Under the pieces are notes generated by a model. The model had not been told where the DNA came from. It saw only the letters and a list, made by a program, of their open reading frames with translations, and did no database searches. A stretch of DNA of 64,000 nt, taken from positions 124,001 to 188,000 of the forward strand of contig CAYZWI010000001.1 in assembly GCA_964482205.1 (NCBI GenBank), read 5' to 3'. The translations under genes were made by a program, and so were the position numbers. Below, piece after piece: positions 30,998 to 40,101 of this stretch. The DNA is from JAZDGX01 sp964482205 (GTDB lineage: Bacteria > Eisenbacteria > RBG-16-71-46 > CAIMUX01 > WJJG01). Within the stretch, counting starts at the first letter, position 1; every line of letters begins with the position of its first letter.

Positions 30998-33886
30998 TTA
31001 CGGCCAGGTCGTGAGCGCGGCCACGCGGACATCGTCGAAGTAGGCGCGCGTGGCGTAGCAGCGCAGCCCGACCTCGCCCGTGCTGACCATGGCGGCGTCG
31101 GTCACTTCCAGCACCTGCTCGCAGTTGATAAAGCCGCGCATAGTGTTGCCGATCACATCCACCCGCAGGGTGTACCACTGATTGTTCGCGGTGGCGTAGT
31201 TCGCTTCCGCGGTGTTCGTCATCGATCCGCCCTGGAAGCGTCCGAAGCGCACCTTGTCGGTCGTGGTCGTGATCCCGAAGGTGTAGTAGTTGTTGGTGTC
31301 CTGGTATCGGAAAATGAGATAGGGACTCGAGCCGTAGGTCACCCTCACCTTCGCTTCGTACGAGAAGGAGCTGTGCTCGCCGGGCGCGACGATCAAACGC
31401 GTGCTCGTCTCCCGCGATTGATACAGCGTGTAGCTATAGACAGCCCAGGTGCCGCTGATCACCGTCCAGCCGGTGTAGTTGCTGTCGTCGAAGTCGTCGT
31501 AGTACGACCCGTTGCCGACTTGGCGAGCGGCGATCGGGCAGGTTCCGGCTGCCGTGGTGAAGCTGAGCTCCAGGTCTTGATAGCGCTGGTCGCCATCGAA
31601 GGTCAGGCGGAAGGGGAGCCCGTACGAACTCGTCGCCGTCGCGGGCAGGGTGAAGTCGGTGAAATTGAGCGTCGCGCCGCTCGGCTGCGGCCCGACATTG
31701 CCGTCCTGCCCGGCGCTTCCGTTCGAATCCCAGATCTTGACCAGCGGACGCCCCACCCACACCTGGCGCGCGAGGCGGCTTCCCGTCCACTCGGCCGACA
31801 TGCTTGTCACCGTGATGGCGGTGCCCGCCGAAGGATAGAGCTCCAAGCGCACATCGGCGTTCGTCGAACCGGTCGCCATGTACGAGGCGCATCCCGCCTC
31901 CACCGCGCACGGCGCGCAGTCGGTTTGAACCGCGGCCTCGGGCGAATAGGTTGATTGATTGGCCGGGTCGCAGCGATCGGCCGAGCGCACGATGAGGCGA
32001 TAGTCCTCGCAGGGGTTCAAGCCCGTCAGGGACGCGTGGCATGAATCGTCATAGGTGATGACGGGCCCGGAGAAGTACACGGGAGACGGGCCTTGATCGG
32101 CGCCCGTCCCGGTGTACGGGCCGCCCGCTTGCGATCCGTAATAGAGATAGTATCCGGCGAGGTCGCAGTCGGTCTTGTTCGCGGGCCACGAGAGGTCGAT
32201 GCGGTCGAGCCCCGCGTGGGCGAAGAGCGCAGGCACGCGAGCGGGCGGTTCGGGGTTGCACGGCTCGGCGGTCCGAATGTTCCCCTCATTGTAGTCGCAC
32301 ACCTGGCCAAGATTGCCGCACTGATCGATCGCCCCCACATTGATGTAGTAGTCGGTGCAATCGTCCAGACCGCCCAGGAGGCAGGAGTGCGCGTTGCCCG
32401 GCACTTCCACGTAGTTGTCGCGCGTGTAGGGAATCGTGCCGTAGAAGATGCGCACCTTGTCGATGTCTTCGGGATCGAGCGTGCTGCCGTCGATGCGTTG
32501 GGCCGGTCCCGACCAGCCGACGAGGATCTCTCCTCCCGCCTCGGTCGCTTCCAGGGTGAGATTCGCGATGCAGCCGGGCGCGGAGGGGAAGGAGATGTCG
32601 AGCTCGGTCGAGGCCGCTCCCTCGTTTCCGCACGCCTCCGCGGCCACCTGATAGTAGAAGTGATCGCAGTCGACGAGAGTCGAATCGACATAGACGCAAT
32701 TCACCGGAACGGAGGCCAGCCGGTTGCCCGCCATCGGAACGAAGCCCGCGGACGCGTCGCGATAGATGTAGTAGGTGAGGACGGTCGTGATCGGCGTGCC
32801 GTCGGTGAACGCGGTCACGGGGCTCCAGCTCAAGCGCACGCCCGGGCCGGAAGCGTTGGGCTGCCAGGCGAAACCGCCCGGCGCCTCGGGATAGCGCGGC
32901 GAGGTGAGGTCGAGCTCGGCCAGGCTCGTGTGGCTCTCGACGCCCGAGCGGCTGGTGCAAGTGACGCCCAGGTAATAATGCTCCCCGCCGGTCAGCTGCG
33001 TGACGGTCCACTCGTTGATCGTGCGCGCGACGCGGCAATAGAGGGTCATCTCGTCGGGATCGGTCCCCATGAACACGGTGAAGTGGCTGATGTCCGCGAG
33101 GGGCAGGGGAGTGCCGTCGGTGTAGGTAGTGGGCGTTTCCCACGGGATCGTGACGCTCTCGCAGTCGGGCACGCTGAGGGTCCCGATGCGCGGCATGGAA
33201 GGGCGGCTGCGCGCCGGCGTGAGAGGAAGATTCCTCGGGTAGATGGTCGTGCTGAGGGTCTCTTCCATGTAGGTCCCGAGCCGCTTGTGCGCTTGCGGCT
33301 CGACCGCCGTCACCTCAATCATCACTTCGCCGATCAGTTCGGGATGCGGCGCCGGATTGGGCAATTCCACACCCGCGCCGTTGAAGTAGCGGAAGGAGAG
33401 GCCCGCGTACTTGATCCCGTACGATTGCGGCTCGTGCACCAGGACCGTGCCGGCGGAATCGGCCACCGTCTTCATGAGCACGGTGTCGTAGGGATTGGGC
33501 GTGTCGGCATCGCCGTCGAGACTGAGCGAGTAGCTGATCGTCTCGGCGCCCGGCACCGCGAGCATCACATCCGCGATGAAGGTGACTGAGTCGGGGCCCG
33601 CATAGGCGATCGAGGGCTGGGTGGGGTCCTTGCCGTAGCTGACATGCCGGAAATCGTCCGCGAGCGACTCGATCGCGACGCGGGCGTTCTGCTGCATCTC
33701 CAGCGTGACCTTCTGCTGCTCGTAGCTGCCCCGGCTGGTGTTCAGCACTTGATACAAGCCGGTCGAGACGATCCCGATCAGCAGGACGACCACCATCATC
33801 TCGACCAGCGTGAAGCCGGATCTCATCCTGCGCGCCGCGCGCGTCCACGAACGGCGGCCGGAAGGCGTTCTCCTTGCGTCCATCAT
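30998..33886 (-). CDS. PilW-type minor pseudopilin fused to fibronectin-III and LamG-like domains
   Basis: Protein of 962 residues. The N-terminus has a class III prepilin signal: basic leader, cleavage after G24 (MRSG/FTLVEMMVVVLLIG) and Glu at mature position 5. About 180 residues of a PilW-like pseudopilin domain follow (VTLEMQQNARVAIESLADDF). The rest is unusual. About four fibronectin-III-like modules span residues 225-670 (marked by VRLSWSPVTAFTDGTP, ILVGWSGPAQRIDGST, IDLSWPANKTDCDLAGYYLY, each with paired Cys). A beta-rich module follows, and a C-terminal concanavalin/LamG-like domain (YYDDFDDSNYTGWTV). Two tandem ATGs at 33886 and 33883 both follow GGGGGAG; the second has better spacing. 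It is the last gene of the minus-strand operon. A tip adhesin of a type IV pilus-like filament is inferred. Confidence 0.83.
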   Translation of the reverse strand: MMDARRTPSGRRSWTRAARRMRSGFTLVEMMVVVLLIGIVSTGLYQVLNTSRGSYEQQKVTLEMQQNARVAIESLADDFRHVSYGKDPTQPSIAYAGPDSVTFIADVMLAVPGAETISYSLSLDGDADTPNPYDTVLMKTVADSAGTVLVHEPQSYGIKYAGLSFRYFNGAGVELPNPAPHPELIGEVMIEVTAVEPQAHKRLGTYMEETLSTTIYPRNLPLTPARSRPSMPRIGTLSVPDCESVTIPWETPTTYTDGTPLPLADISHFTVFMGTDPDEMTLYCRVARTINEWTVTQLTGGEHYYLGVTCTSRSGVESHTSLAELDLTSPRYPEAPGGFAWQPNASGPGVRLSWSPVTAFTDGTPITTVLTYYIYRDASAGFVPMAGNRLASVPVNCVYVDSTLVDCDHFYYQVAAEACGNEGAASTELDISFPSAPGCIANLTLEATEAGGEILVGWSGPAQRIDGSTLDPEDIDKVRIFYGTIPYTRDNYVEVPGNAHSCLLGGLDDCTDYYINVGAIDQCGNLGQVCDYNEGNIRTAEPCNPEPPARVPALFAHAGLDRIDLSWPANKTDCDLAGYYLYYGSQAGGPYTGTGADQGPSPVYFSGPVITYDDSCHASLTGLNPCEDYRLIVRSADRCDPANQSTYSPEAAVQTDCAPCAVEAGCASYMATGSTNADVRLELYPSAGTAITVTSMSAEWTGSRLARQVWVGRPLVKIWDSNGSAGQDGNVGPQPSGATLNFTDFTLPATATSSYGLPFRLTFDGDQRYQDLELSFTTAAGTCPIAARQVGNGSYYDDFDDSNYTGWTVISGTWAVYSYTLYQSRETSTRLIVAPGEHSSFSYEAKVRVTYGSSPYLIFRYQDTNNYYTFGITTTTDKVRFGRFQGGSMTNTAEANYATANNQWYTLRVDVIGNTMRGFINCEQVLEVTDAAMVSTGEVGLRCYATRAYFDDVRVAALTTWP

Positions 33887-33938
33887 CTCCCCCGATCGCG
33901 GGAATGGCCGCCCCCGGGCGTCCTCCCGCGGCGATCGC

Positions 33939-34466
33939 TCAATGCACATCGGCGCGAATGCGTCCGGTCCTCACCGCGCGAACGCTGGCGCTGTCCCCGC
34001 GGGCGTTGCCGAAGCGAAAGACGGCCGGCGCGTCTTCCGCGCGAATCGTTCCCTGCGGCTCGATGATCAAGTCGATGTTGGTGGACTGCCCTCCAAAGCT
34101 GGTCGTCATTTCCAGCGACTCGGGAATGAGGAGATCGCGCACGGGATCGGCGACCCAGGCGCCGTCGTCCCGGCGCTCGACGCGCAGGGCCTGCCCTCCC
34201 GCAATCACCATCACGCGATAGGGGACGCGGCGGGCGAGCGCCTTCTGCCGCGCCAGAACGAGCGTGCGGTGCACGTCGGAGGCGGCCGATTCCACGCGGC
34301 TGCGCGAGGTGAGGCGGGTGAAGTTCGGAATCGCGGCGGTCAGCAGGATCCCGGCGATCGTGAGCACGATCATGAGCTCGATCAACTGGAACCCCGCCTG
34401 CGCCATCGCGCCCGCGCCTCTGCGGTGTGCGCCTTTCCCGTGCTCGGATCTCATGCTCATCCTCAT
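33939..34466 (-). CDS. GspH/FimT-family pseudopilin
   Basis: Protein of 175 residues with a prepilin-type signal near residue 25 (AMAQAG/FQLIELMIVLTIAG, mature Glu5 present) and the helical segment AAIPNFTRLTSRSRVESAASD, followed by VHRTLVLARQKALARRVPY, typical of FimT/GspH. These are minor pilins that prime assembly of type IV pili or type II secretion pseudopili in the inner membrane. The ATG at 34466 overlaps the preceding gene's stop as ATGA. In-frame ATGs at 34460 and 34454 are alternatives, the last one having AGGA upstream. It lies between the PilX-like and PilW-like genes. Confidence 0.85.
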   Translation of the reverse strand: MRMSMRSEHGKGAHRRGAGAMAQAGFQLIELMIVLTIAGILLTAAIPNFTRLTSRSRVESAASDVHRTLVLARQKALARRVPYRVMVIAGGQALRVERRDDGAWVADPVRDLLIPESLEMTTSFGGQSTNIDLIIEPQGTIRAEDAPAVFRFGNARGDSASVRAVRTGRIRADVH

Positions 34467-36082
34467 TGCGGCAAGTGGCTCGCGAGATCGCTCTCGACTT
34501 CGAAGATCTCGGTCCAGGTGACGTCCTTCCACAAATTGAGCGGCACGGGAAAACAGGGGGGCGGAAAGAGCGTCACATCCATGTCGTAGTTGTAGCGGCG
34601 GGTCGGGCCGCTCGCCCCCGCGAGCACGCTCGAATCGTTCCAGGGCCAGGCGTCGCCGCCGTTGTACGTGATCGTCGGCCCGTTGATGTTCAGCACCCAG
34701 GTGGCCGCGGAGATGTTCAGCTCGTCCCAGCCCTCGCCCGGGCGCGGATCGTCGTTCACCGGCGTCTCCCCGTTGATTCCGTCGCAGTCGAGGTCGATCG
34801 GCCCCGTGCACACGGGATGGTCGGCCAGCATGCCGCCCGACACCCGCCAGTTCGAGTTGCACGACATGATCGCCGCGTCCACGCGTAGCACGCGGGGCGT
34901 GTAACGATCGAGATAGATGTAGTCGGAGGCGATCAGTCCCAGGTTCACCGGATCTCCGGAGCCGTTGGGCAGGCCCGTCACGGCGTCGAATCCGCGATGG
35001 CCGGTGACGATGTTGTCGGCGACGATGACATCGTCGGTGGCGAAAACCGACAGGCAGCGCCCGCTGCGCCCGTCGAGCCGGCCCTTCACGCGCCCGTCGT
35101 TCTCGAAGAAGATGATCCCGTTGAATTCGGAGCTGCGCAGCAGGGCGCCGGTGAGGCCGTGACGCACGGCGACAGTGTTGTAGGTGATGATCGTGTCTCC
35201 GGGCGCCAGGGTGGTGTTGCAGAAGTCGAAGAGGCTGAAGTCGAGCGTGCCGCCCGCGCCGATGGAGAGCGGGTCGTAGCTCGGCGGGTTGATGTAGAGC
35301 CCCACTTCGCCCGCGCCCTCGCAATCGCATTCGGGCGCGGTGCCTTGCGCGCGGCTGCGGTACGAGGCGAAGTCGACCGAGTTCTGCAGGTCGATGGGGT
35401 CGGCGCCGGTCACATAGCCGCGATAGAAGAGCGCGTAGGCGGCGTTGGGGATGTCGCCGGTGGTGGCGACGAATTCGAGGAACTGCACCATGTCGGCGCC
35501 GCAGTTGTTGGGCACGCTCAGATCGCCGCCCGCGTAGACCTCGCCGGTCAGGATCGCTCCGCAGGACCAGGAGGTTCCCGTGGCGGCGACGAAGCGGGCG
35601 TACTTCAGGAAGCTGTCGTGCACGATCTGAGCGCGGACCCGGCGGGCTGCGTTCTCGTGCATGCCCTGGACCACGATCGTGTAACCGTTCGAGCGATAGG
35701 CGGCGATTCCCTGGCCGGCGATGTCGGTCGCTTCAGCGACGAGCTCATAGCGCCCGTTCCACGAGAGGGTGTCGCTCATCCGAAAATCGGGACGGCCGTC
35801 GGAGTCGACATCCTCCATCGGGGCCGCCAGGTCTTGCACGGCCCGCTTGGCGAAGGCGAGCCCCGTTTCCGCGGCGGCGAGAGCCTGCAGGGATTCGCGG
35901 TAGTAGCCGGAGCTGTGGCGCTCGGTGACCGAGCTCATCACGAGCGAGGTCGCGATCATCGAGAGCGCGCCCAGGATGAGAAGCGCGACGAGGAGCGCGG
36001 AGCCGCGTTCACGCGCGCGCCCGGCGGGAAGGGCGCGGGGGAACGCCTTGCCTGCGGGACGATTCCTTCCGGCACGTTTCAT
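34463..36082 (-). CDS. PilX N-terminal-domain protein (minor pilus assembly)
   Basis: Protein of 539 residues with a PilX-type N-terminus: basic leader, then RERGSALLVALLILGALSMI and TSLVMSSVTERHSSGYYRES, leading into the helix LQALAAAETGLAFAKRAVQD. This is the PilX_N pattern of type IV pilus assembly proteins. The long C-terminal part (residues 150-539) is beta-rich with several Cys (CDCEGAGEVGLY and CDGINGET), much longer than typical PilX (about 180-200), and I do not recognise it. The start at 36082 has GGGGAGG 7 bases upstream. It is the second gene of the pseudopilin operon, 38 bp after the PilV-like gene. Confidence 0.82.
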   Translation of the reverse strand: MKRAGRNRPAGKAFPRALPAGRARERGSALLVALLILGALSMIATSLVMSSVTERHSSGYYRESLQALAAAETGLAFAKRAVQDLAAPMEDVDSDGRPDFRMSDTLSWNGRYELVAEATDIAGQGIAAYRSNGYTIVVQGMHENAARRVRAQIVHDSFLKYARFVAATGTSWSCGAILTGEVYAGGDLSVPNNCGADMVQFLEFVATTGDIPNAAYALFYRGYVTGADPIDLQNSVDFASYRSRAQGTAPECDCEGAGEVGLYINPPSYDPLSIGAGGTLDFSLFDFCNTTLAPGDTIITYNTVAVRHGLTGALLRSSEFNGIIFFENDGRVKGRLDGRSGRCLSVFATDDVIVADNIVTGHRGFDAVTGLPNGSGDPVNLGLIASDYIYLDRYTPRVLRVDAAIMSCNSNWRVSGGMLADHPVCTGPIDLDCDGINGETPVNDDPRPGEGWDELNISAATWVLNINGPTITYNGGDAWPWNDSSVLAGASGPTRRYNYDMDVTLFPPPCFPVPLNLWKDVTWTEIFEVESDLASHLPQ

Positions 36083-36120
36083 GTCCGATCCTCCCCGGAT
36101 GTGCGCGTCCCGCGCATTCG

Positions 36121-36633
36121 TCACACGCCCATGCGGCTGATCGAGAAGCGCAGAGGCACGGTCTTGCGCTCGCCGTCCTGCAGCCAGGAGATCTGGATCA
36201 CGATCGTGCGCATGTTCGCCGAGATCTCCGGGTCCTCCGCGGCTTCGAGAACCTGGATGCGGCCGATGCCGCTCGGGCCGAGTTGCTGGGCGAGATGAGC
36301 GGCCCACGGGGCGCACGGCAGCGTGACGGTGCCGGGCAGGCTGGTGTCGACGCCGTCGAAGACGGTGACGAGATCGCTGAACGATTCGCTCATGATCTTT
36401 TCGCGGATCTCTTCGGCCAGCGTCACGGCGGTCGTCTCGCTGCGTCCGTGGAAGGCGTGATGCTGCGAGAGCACGATCATGCGGCCGACGCCGAGGAGCC
36501 CGACCGACAGCATCACGAGGGCCACGAGCAGCTCGACGAGGGTGAAGCCTGCGCGACGGCCGCGGGCCGGCTCACGCGCGTCCTCGCGTTCACCGAAACG
36601 CTCTCGACTTCCTGCCTGGCCGCCTGCGCGCAT
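36121..36633 (-). CDS. PilV/GspI-type prepilin
   Basis: Protein of 170 residues with a prepilin signal RRAG/FTLVELLVALVMLSVG at about residues 28-46 and Glu at mature position 5. LLGVGRMIVLSQHHAFHGRS and TTAVTLAEEIREKIMSE follow, as in PilV-like minor pilins. It is the first gene of the operon PilV-PilX-FimT-PilW, the usual gene content of a minor pilin cluster that initiates type IV pilus assembly. GAGGAG lies 8 bases upstream of the ATG at 36633. The major pilin and the assembly ATPases are not in this window. Confidence 0.83.
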   Translation of the reverse strand: MRAGGQAGSRERFGEREDAREPARGRRAGFTLVELLVALVMLSVGLLGVGRMIVLSQHHAFHGRSETTAVTLAEEIREKIMSESFSDLVTVFDGVDTSLPGTVTLPCAPWAAHLAQQLGPSGIGRIQVLEAAEDPEISANMRTIVIQISWLQDGERKTVPLRFSISRMGV

Positions 36634-36998
36634 GTGGGTTTCTCCTCGTTGGCGTTCCTGCCCGCCCGAATCCATCCCGCACCGCCGCCGGTTCCGGGCG
36701 GCCCCTTCTTCCCCGTTTTTCGGCACAAACGGGCAGGACGCGAGGCCGGATATCGGACGGTCCGCGTCGTGGAAGTCATTGCAGAAGCCGTTCCCCGGGG
36801 TCCTCTGGGCGGGGGAAAAAAGGCCGCTCCGGATCTCCTTCCAGCCCTTCGAGTTCGGGGGCCGTCGCGCCGGCCCGCAGCCGGCCGCCCCGGCGGGCGC
36901 AACCCATTGAGCAGGAAGCCGCTTGCAGTGTGCACGCGATCCCATGCACTATGCGGAACTGCGCCGCCCGCGGCCGGTGCGGTCTCCCGGGGGTCAGC
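36634..36998. other. 365-bp divergent intergenic region
   Basis: Lies between the pseudopilin operon (minus) and tatA (plus), so it should hold both promoters, but I see no good -35/-10 pair on either strand. A weak TTGCAG...CACTAT arrangement (about 36923-36952) is the best candidate for tatA. An A6 run at 36816-36821 and GC-rich palindromes are present without a clear assignment. Confidence 0.4.
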
Positions 36999-37349
36999 AT
37001 GTTCGGGATTGGAACGCAGGAGTTCCTGATCATCCTGCTCTTCGTCTTGCTGCTGTTCGGCGGCAAGCGGCTCCCCGAAGTGGCCCGGGCGATCGGCTCC
37101 GGCCTGAGGGACTTCCGCAAGGCGATGCGCGAAGTGCAGCAGGACGTCGGCGTCGAATCGATCCTGCGCCCTCCGCCAGGCGAGGCCGCGGGCAAGCCGC
37201 AGCCGCCACGGAGGCTTCCCAGCCGGCCAAGCGAGGAGGAGCCTGCGCGAGAGGTTCCCGAGGTCCCGCCGGCGGGAGTCGCAACGGAAACGACCGCAAC
37301 CGCTTCGGTCAGCGTCCCGGCCGAGGAGGACGAATCGGGCAGCATCTGA
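36999..37349 (+). CDS. tatA: Twin-arginine translocase subunit TatA/TatE family
   Basis: Protein of 116 residues. A short periplasmic N-terminus (MFGIGTQEF) precedes one membrane helix (LIILLFVLLLFG), the hinge GGKRLPEVARAIGSGLRDFR and an amphipathic helix, which are the defining elements of TatA. The C-terminal 60 residues are an unusually Pro/Glu-rich disordered tail. TatA oligomers form the pore that exports folded proteins across the inner membrane. GGGGG lies just upstream of the ATG. tatB and tatC are not in the window. The FG motif before the hinge favours TatA/E over TatB. Confidence 0.88.
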   Translation: MFGIGTQEFLIILLFVLLLFGGKRLPEVARAIGSGLRDFRKAMREVQQDVGVESILRPPPGEAAGKPQPPRRLPSRPSEEEPAREVPEVPPAGVATETTATASVSVPAEEDESGSI

Positions 37350-37383
37350 GGGCGCGTGCCGGCGGCCTTCCTCGAGAAGGAAG

Positions 37384-38004
37384 ATGGGCGTGAGGATCGT
37401 GGGGGGGCGATGGCGAGGCCGCGCGCTTCGCACTCCGCCGGGACGAGAGCACCGGCCGACGCTCGAGATGGTGCGCGAGGCGCTCTTCGACACGCTCGGG
37501 GAGCGGACGGCAGGCGCGCGCGTCGTCGACCTCTACGCGGGCAGCGGGGCGCTCGGTCTGGAGGCGCTCAGCCGGGGAGCGCTGCACGCTTCGTTCGTCG
37601 AGCGCTCGCGGGCCGCGCTGGATGCGCTGCGCGCGAACATCGTCCTTCTCGGCGCGAGCGAGTGCGCGCGCGTGATCGCCGCCGATGCGCTCGAGTATCT
37701 CGCGCGGGGGCGTGAACGCGAGCGCGGCTGCGAGGTCGACATCCTGTTCGCGGATCCGCCCTACGGGACGGTCGACGACCGCTGGATGGCTCGCGTGACG
37801 GGCGCTGAGGCGCTCTGCTGGAGCCCTTCGGCCCTGTTCGTGCTAGAGACATCTCGCCGTGAGCCCGAGCTCGCGCCGGCCGCAGGATGGCGGCGATGGC
37901 GCGCTCGCGTCTACGGGGAGACGCGCATAGTGATCGACGCATGGGGGACTCACGATGGAGAACGCGCGGAAGGAACGCCGGGGTCTCTTTCCGGGAACCT
38001 TTGA
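37384..38004 (+). CDS. rsmD: 16S rRNA (guanine(966)-N2)-methyltransferase RsmD
   Basis: Class I SAM-dependent methyltransferase (206 residues) modifying G966 of 16S rRNA. Motifs are VRIVGGRWRGRALRTPPG (RsmD N-terminus), RPTLEMVREALFDTLG, the SAM-binding VVDLYAGSGALGLEALSRGA and the catalytic DPPY in LFADPPYGTVD. The 3' end overlaps coaD by 50 bp, and rsmD-coaD is a widely conserved pair. The last 20 residues are non-conserved and read through the coaD start. Confidence 0.93.
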   Translation: MGVRIVGGRWRGRALRTPPGREHRPTLEMVREALFDTLGERTAGARVVDLYAGSGALGLEALSRGALHASFVERSRAALDALRANIVLLGASECARVIAADALEYLARGRERERGCEVDILFADPPYGTVDDRWMARVTGAEALCWSPSALFVLETSRREPELAPAAGWRRWRARVYGETRIVIDAWGTHDGERAEGTPGSLSGNL

Positions 38005-38464
38005 TCCGGTCACCAAGGGGCACCTGGACATCATCGGCCGCGCGCTTCAGGCATGCGATTGCCTGACGGTCGCGGTCGCCGATCGTCATCACAAGCAGAC
38101 GCTCTTCAGCGTGGAAGAGCGGGTGGCTTTGATTCGCGAGGCCTTGCCCGCCGATTGGCGAGCGCGGGTCACGGTCAAGCCCTTCACCGGGCTGCTCGTC
38201 GATTTCGCGCGCGCCGAGGGCATTCGCGTGATCGTGCGAGGCTTGCGGGTCGTTTCCGATTTCGAGTATGAATTCCAGATGGCCCTGATGAACAAACGCC
38301 TCTGGCCCGACATCGAGACCCTGTTCCTCATGCCGGGCGAAGCGTTCATCTATTTGAATTCGACCCTGGTGAAAGAGGTCGCGCGCTGGAACGGGCCGAC
38401 GGAGCAGTTTGTTACTCCCAATGTCTCGGCGGCCCTGGCCAGGCGTTTTCGCGAAGAGCGCTGA
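37955..38464 (+). CDS. coaD: Phosphopantetheine adenylyltransferase
   Basis: Nucleotidyltransferase (169 residues) catalysing the penultimate step of coenzyme A synthesis. The ATP-binding motif is FPGTFDPVTKGHLDII (T/HxGH), with VRGLRVVSDFEYEFQMALMN and the C-terminal NSTLVKEVARWNG, all canonical. The ATG at 37955 has GGGGGA 6 bases upstream and lies inside rsmD. It adds eight residues before the usual first strand, which is slightly long but supported by the ribosome binding site. Confidence 0.95.
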   Translation: MENARKERRGLFPGTFDPVTKGHLDIIGRALQACDCLTVAVADRHHKQTLFSVEERVALIREALPADWRARVTVKPFTGLLVDFARAEGIRVIVRGLRVVSDFEYEFQMALMNKRLWPDIETLFLMPGEAFIYLNSTLVKEVARWNGPTEQFVTPNVSAALARRFREER

Positions 38465-38619
38465 GCGGCGGCGCCGCGCAGCCGTGCGGGCGCGGGCGGG
38501 CCGCGCGCACGCGCCGGCCGTCGCGTCGCCGGAAGGATCGAGCAGGCAACTCACGACTCGCGCGCGGGGTTCGCTTGGCGGGCCGGATGTCGCGCGCGGA
38601 AGCGGAATGGAAGAAGACG

Positions 38620-38922
38620 ATGCCGACCTATGTGTATGAATGCGAAAAGTGCGGGGAACGGTTCGAGATCCTCCAGGGGATCACGGAGCCGCCCCGCAAG
38701 CGTTGTCCGAAGTGCCGGGGAAAGCTGAAGCGCATCATCACCCCGGGAGGCGGGTTCATCTTCAAGGGCAGCGGGTTCTACGAGACCGATTACAAGCGCA
38801 AGGAACCGGCCGTACCGGGAAGGAAGCGGAGGCCGGAGAGGGAGCCCGCCGGCGAGAAGGCCGCGGAATCTCCGGCGAAAGCGAAGGAAAGCAAGCCGGG
38901 CGCGGATGCGAAGGGCGACTGA
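38620..38922 (+). CDS. FmdB-family zinc-ribbon protein
   Basis: Small protein of 100 residues. It starts with MPTYVYECEKCGERFEILQG and continues with CPKCRGKLKRI, two CxxC knuckles of the FmdB (CxxC_CxxC_SSSS) zinc-ribbon family. IITPGGGFIFKGSGFYETDY then completes the family core. The last 40 residues are a lysine/glutamate/alanine-rich tail. Members are common next to core genes; their role is not established, and the regulatory label comes from the fmdB locus. The start at 38620 is chosen because the conserved MPTYxYxC begins there. Confidence 0.85.
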   Translation: MPTYVYECEKCGERFEILQGITEPPRKRCPKCRGKLKRIITPGGGFIFKGSGFYETDYKRKEPAVPGRKRRPEREPAGEKAAESPAKAKESKPGADAKGD

Positions 38923-38964
38923 GGCCGGCCGCGCGCGCGATGCGCGCGATGGAAGATCGATTTC

Positions 38965-40101
38965 ATGTTCGTCGACGAGGCCGACATCGAGGTTGCGGCG
39001 GGTGACGGCGGAAACGGAAGCGTTTCCTTTCGGCGCGAGAAGTTCACGCCGCGCGGCGGCCCCGATGGAGGCGACGGCGGGAAGGGCGGAGACGTCCTCC
39101 TGCGGGTGAATCCCCACTTGCGGACGCTCTATCACCTGCGCCACACGCCCCGCTTTCGCGCCGAGGACGGCCGTCCGGGAATGGGCAAGCAGATGTTCGG
39201 CGCATCGGGAGCCGATGTCGTCGTCGAAGCGCCGCCGGGCACGATCGTCGCCGACGCGGCGACCGGGGAAGTCGTGATCGACCTCGGCCAGGAAGCGCGC
39301 ACGGTCGTGCTCGCGCGCGGCGGACGCGGCGGGCGCGGCAATGTGCACTTCAAGGGCCCGACCCGCCGCACTCCTCGCGTGGCCGAAGAGGGAAAGCCGG
39401 GCGAGGCCCGCAGGCTGCGGCTCACCTTGAAGCTGCTCGCGGATGTCGGCCTGGTCGGCTTGCCGAACGCGGGCAAGTCGACCTTTCTGGCGCGCGTCTC
39501 CCGCGCAAAGCCGAAGATCGCGGACTATCCCTTCACCACCCTCGCTCCGGCGCTGGGCATCGCCGCGGTGAACGAAGAAGAGGCGCTGGTGGTCGCCGAT
39601 CTGCCGGGGCTGATCCAGGGAGCGCACGAAGGCAAGGGGCTCGGCCAGCGTTTCCTGCGTCACATCGAGCGCACGCGCGTGCTGCTCGTATTGATCGACA
39701 TCCTGGATCCACATCCCGCCAGGACGCTCGCTCTCCTGCGCGACGAGTTGGCGCGCTGGAGCGCGGAGCTCGGGAGTAAGGAAGCGATCGTCTGCTACTC
39801 GAAGGGAGATCTCCTGGCCGCGGAAGCCCGCGGCGCGCTTCCCGAGCTCGAAGGCGCGCGCCCGCCGGTCATTTCGGCCCACACCGGCGAGGGCATCACG
39901 CCCCTCCTCCACGAGCTCGCCGAGCGGGTGCGCGCGGTGTCGCAAAGAGAGCTGCGCGAAGGCGGCGCGAGTGCGGCGGATGCGACGGAGGCGGAGGAAG
40001 AGCTTCCCGATTTCGGCGAACGGCCGTGGCCCACACGCTGGGTGCTGCCCGATCGTCCGGGAGTCTGCTTGACATCGGAAGGGAGGAAGCGAGGTGGCTG
40101 A
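38965..40101 (+). CDS. obgE: Obg-family GTPase (ribosome assembly)
   Basis: Obg GTPase (378 residues) acting in late 50S assembly and stress control. The glycine-rich Obg domain (GDGGNGSVSFRREKFTPRGG and GGDGGKGGDVLLRV) occupies residues 1-158. The G domain has G1 GLPNAGKSTF, the switch PFTTLAPALG, and G3 DLPGLIQGAHEGKGLG. The G4 motif reads YSKGD where NKxD is expected, with Ser replacing the guanine-contacting Asn, an oddity that may alter nucleotide affinity. The C-terminus is a short acidic extension. Its 3' end overlaps the HEAT-repeat gene by 8 bp. Confidence 0.95.
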   Translation: MFVDEADIEVAAGDGGNGSVSFRREKFTPRGGPDGGDGGKGGDVLLRVNPHLRTLYHLRHTPRFRAEDGRPGMGKQMFGASGADVVVEAPPGTIVADAATGEVVIDLGQEARTVVLARGGRGGRGNVHFKGPTRRTPRVAEEGKPGEARRLRLTLKLLADVGLVGLPNAGKSTFLARVSRAKPKIADYPFTTLAPALGIAAVNEEEALVVADLPGLIQGAHEGKGLGQRFLRHIERTRVLLVLIDILDPHPARTLALLRDELARWSAELGSKEAIVCYSKGDLLAAEARGALPELEGARPPVISAHTGEGITPLLHELAERVRAVSQRELREGGASAADATEAEEELPDFGERPWPTRWVLPDRPGVCLTSEGRKRGG

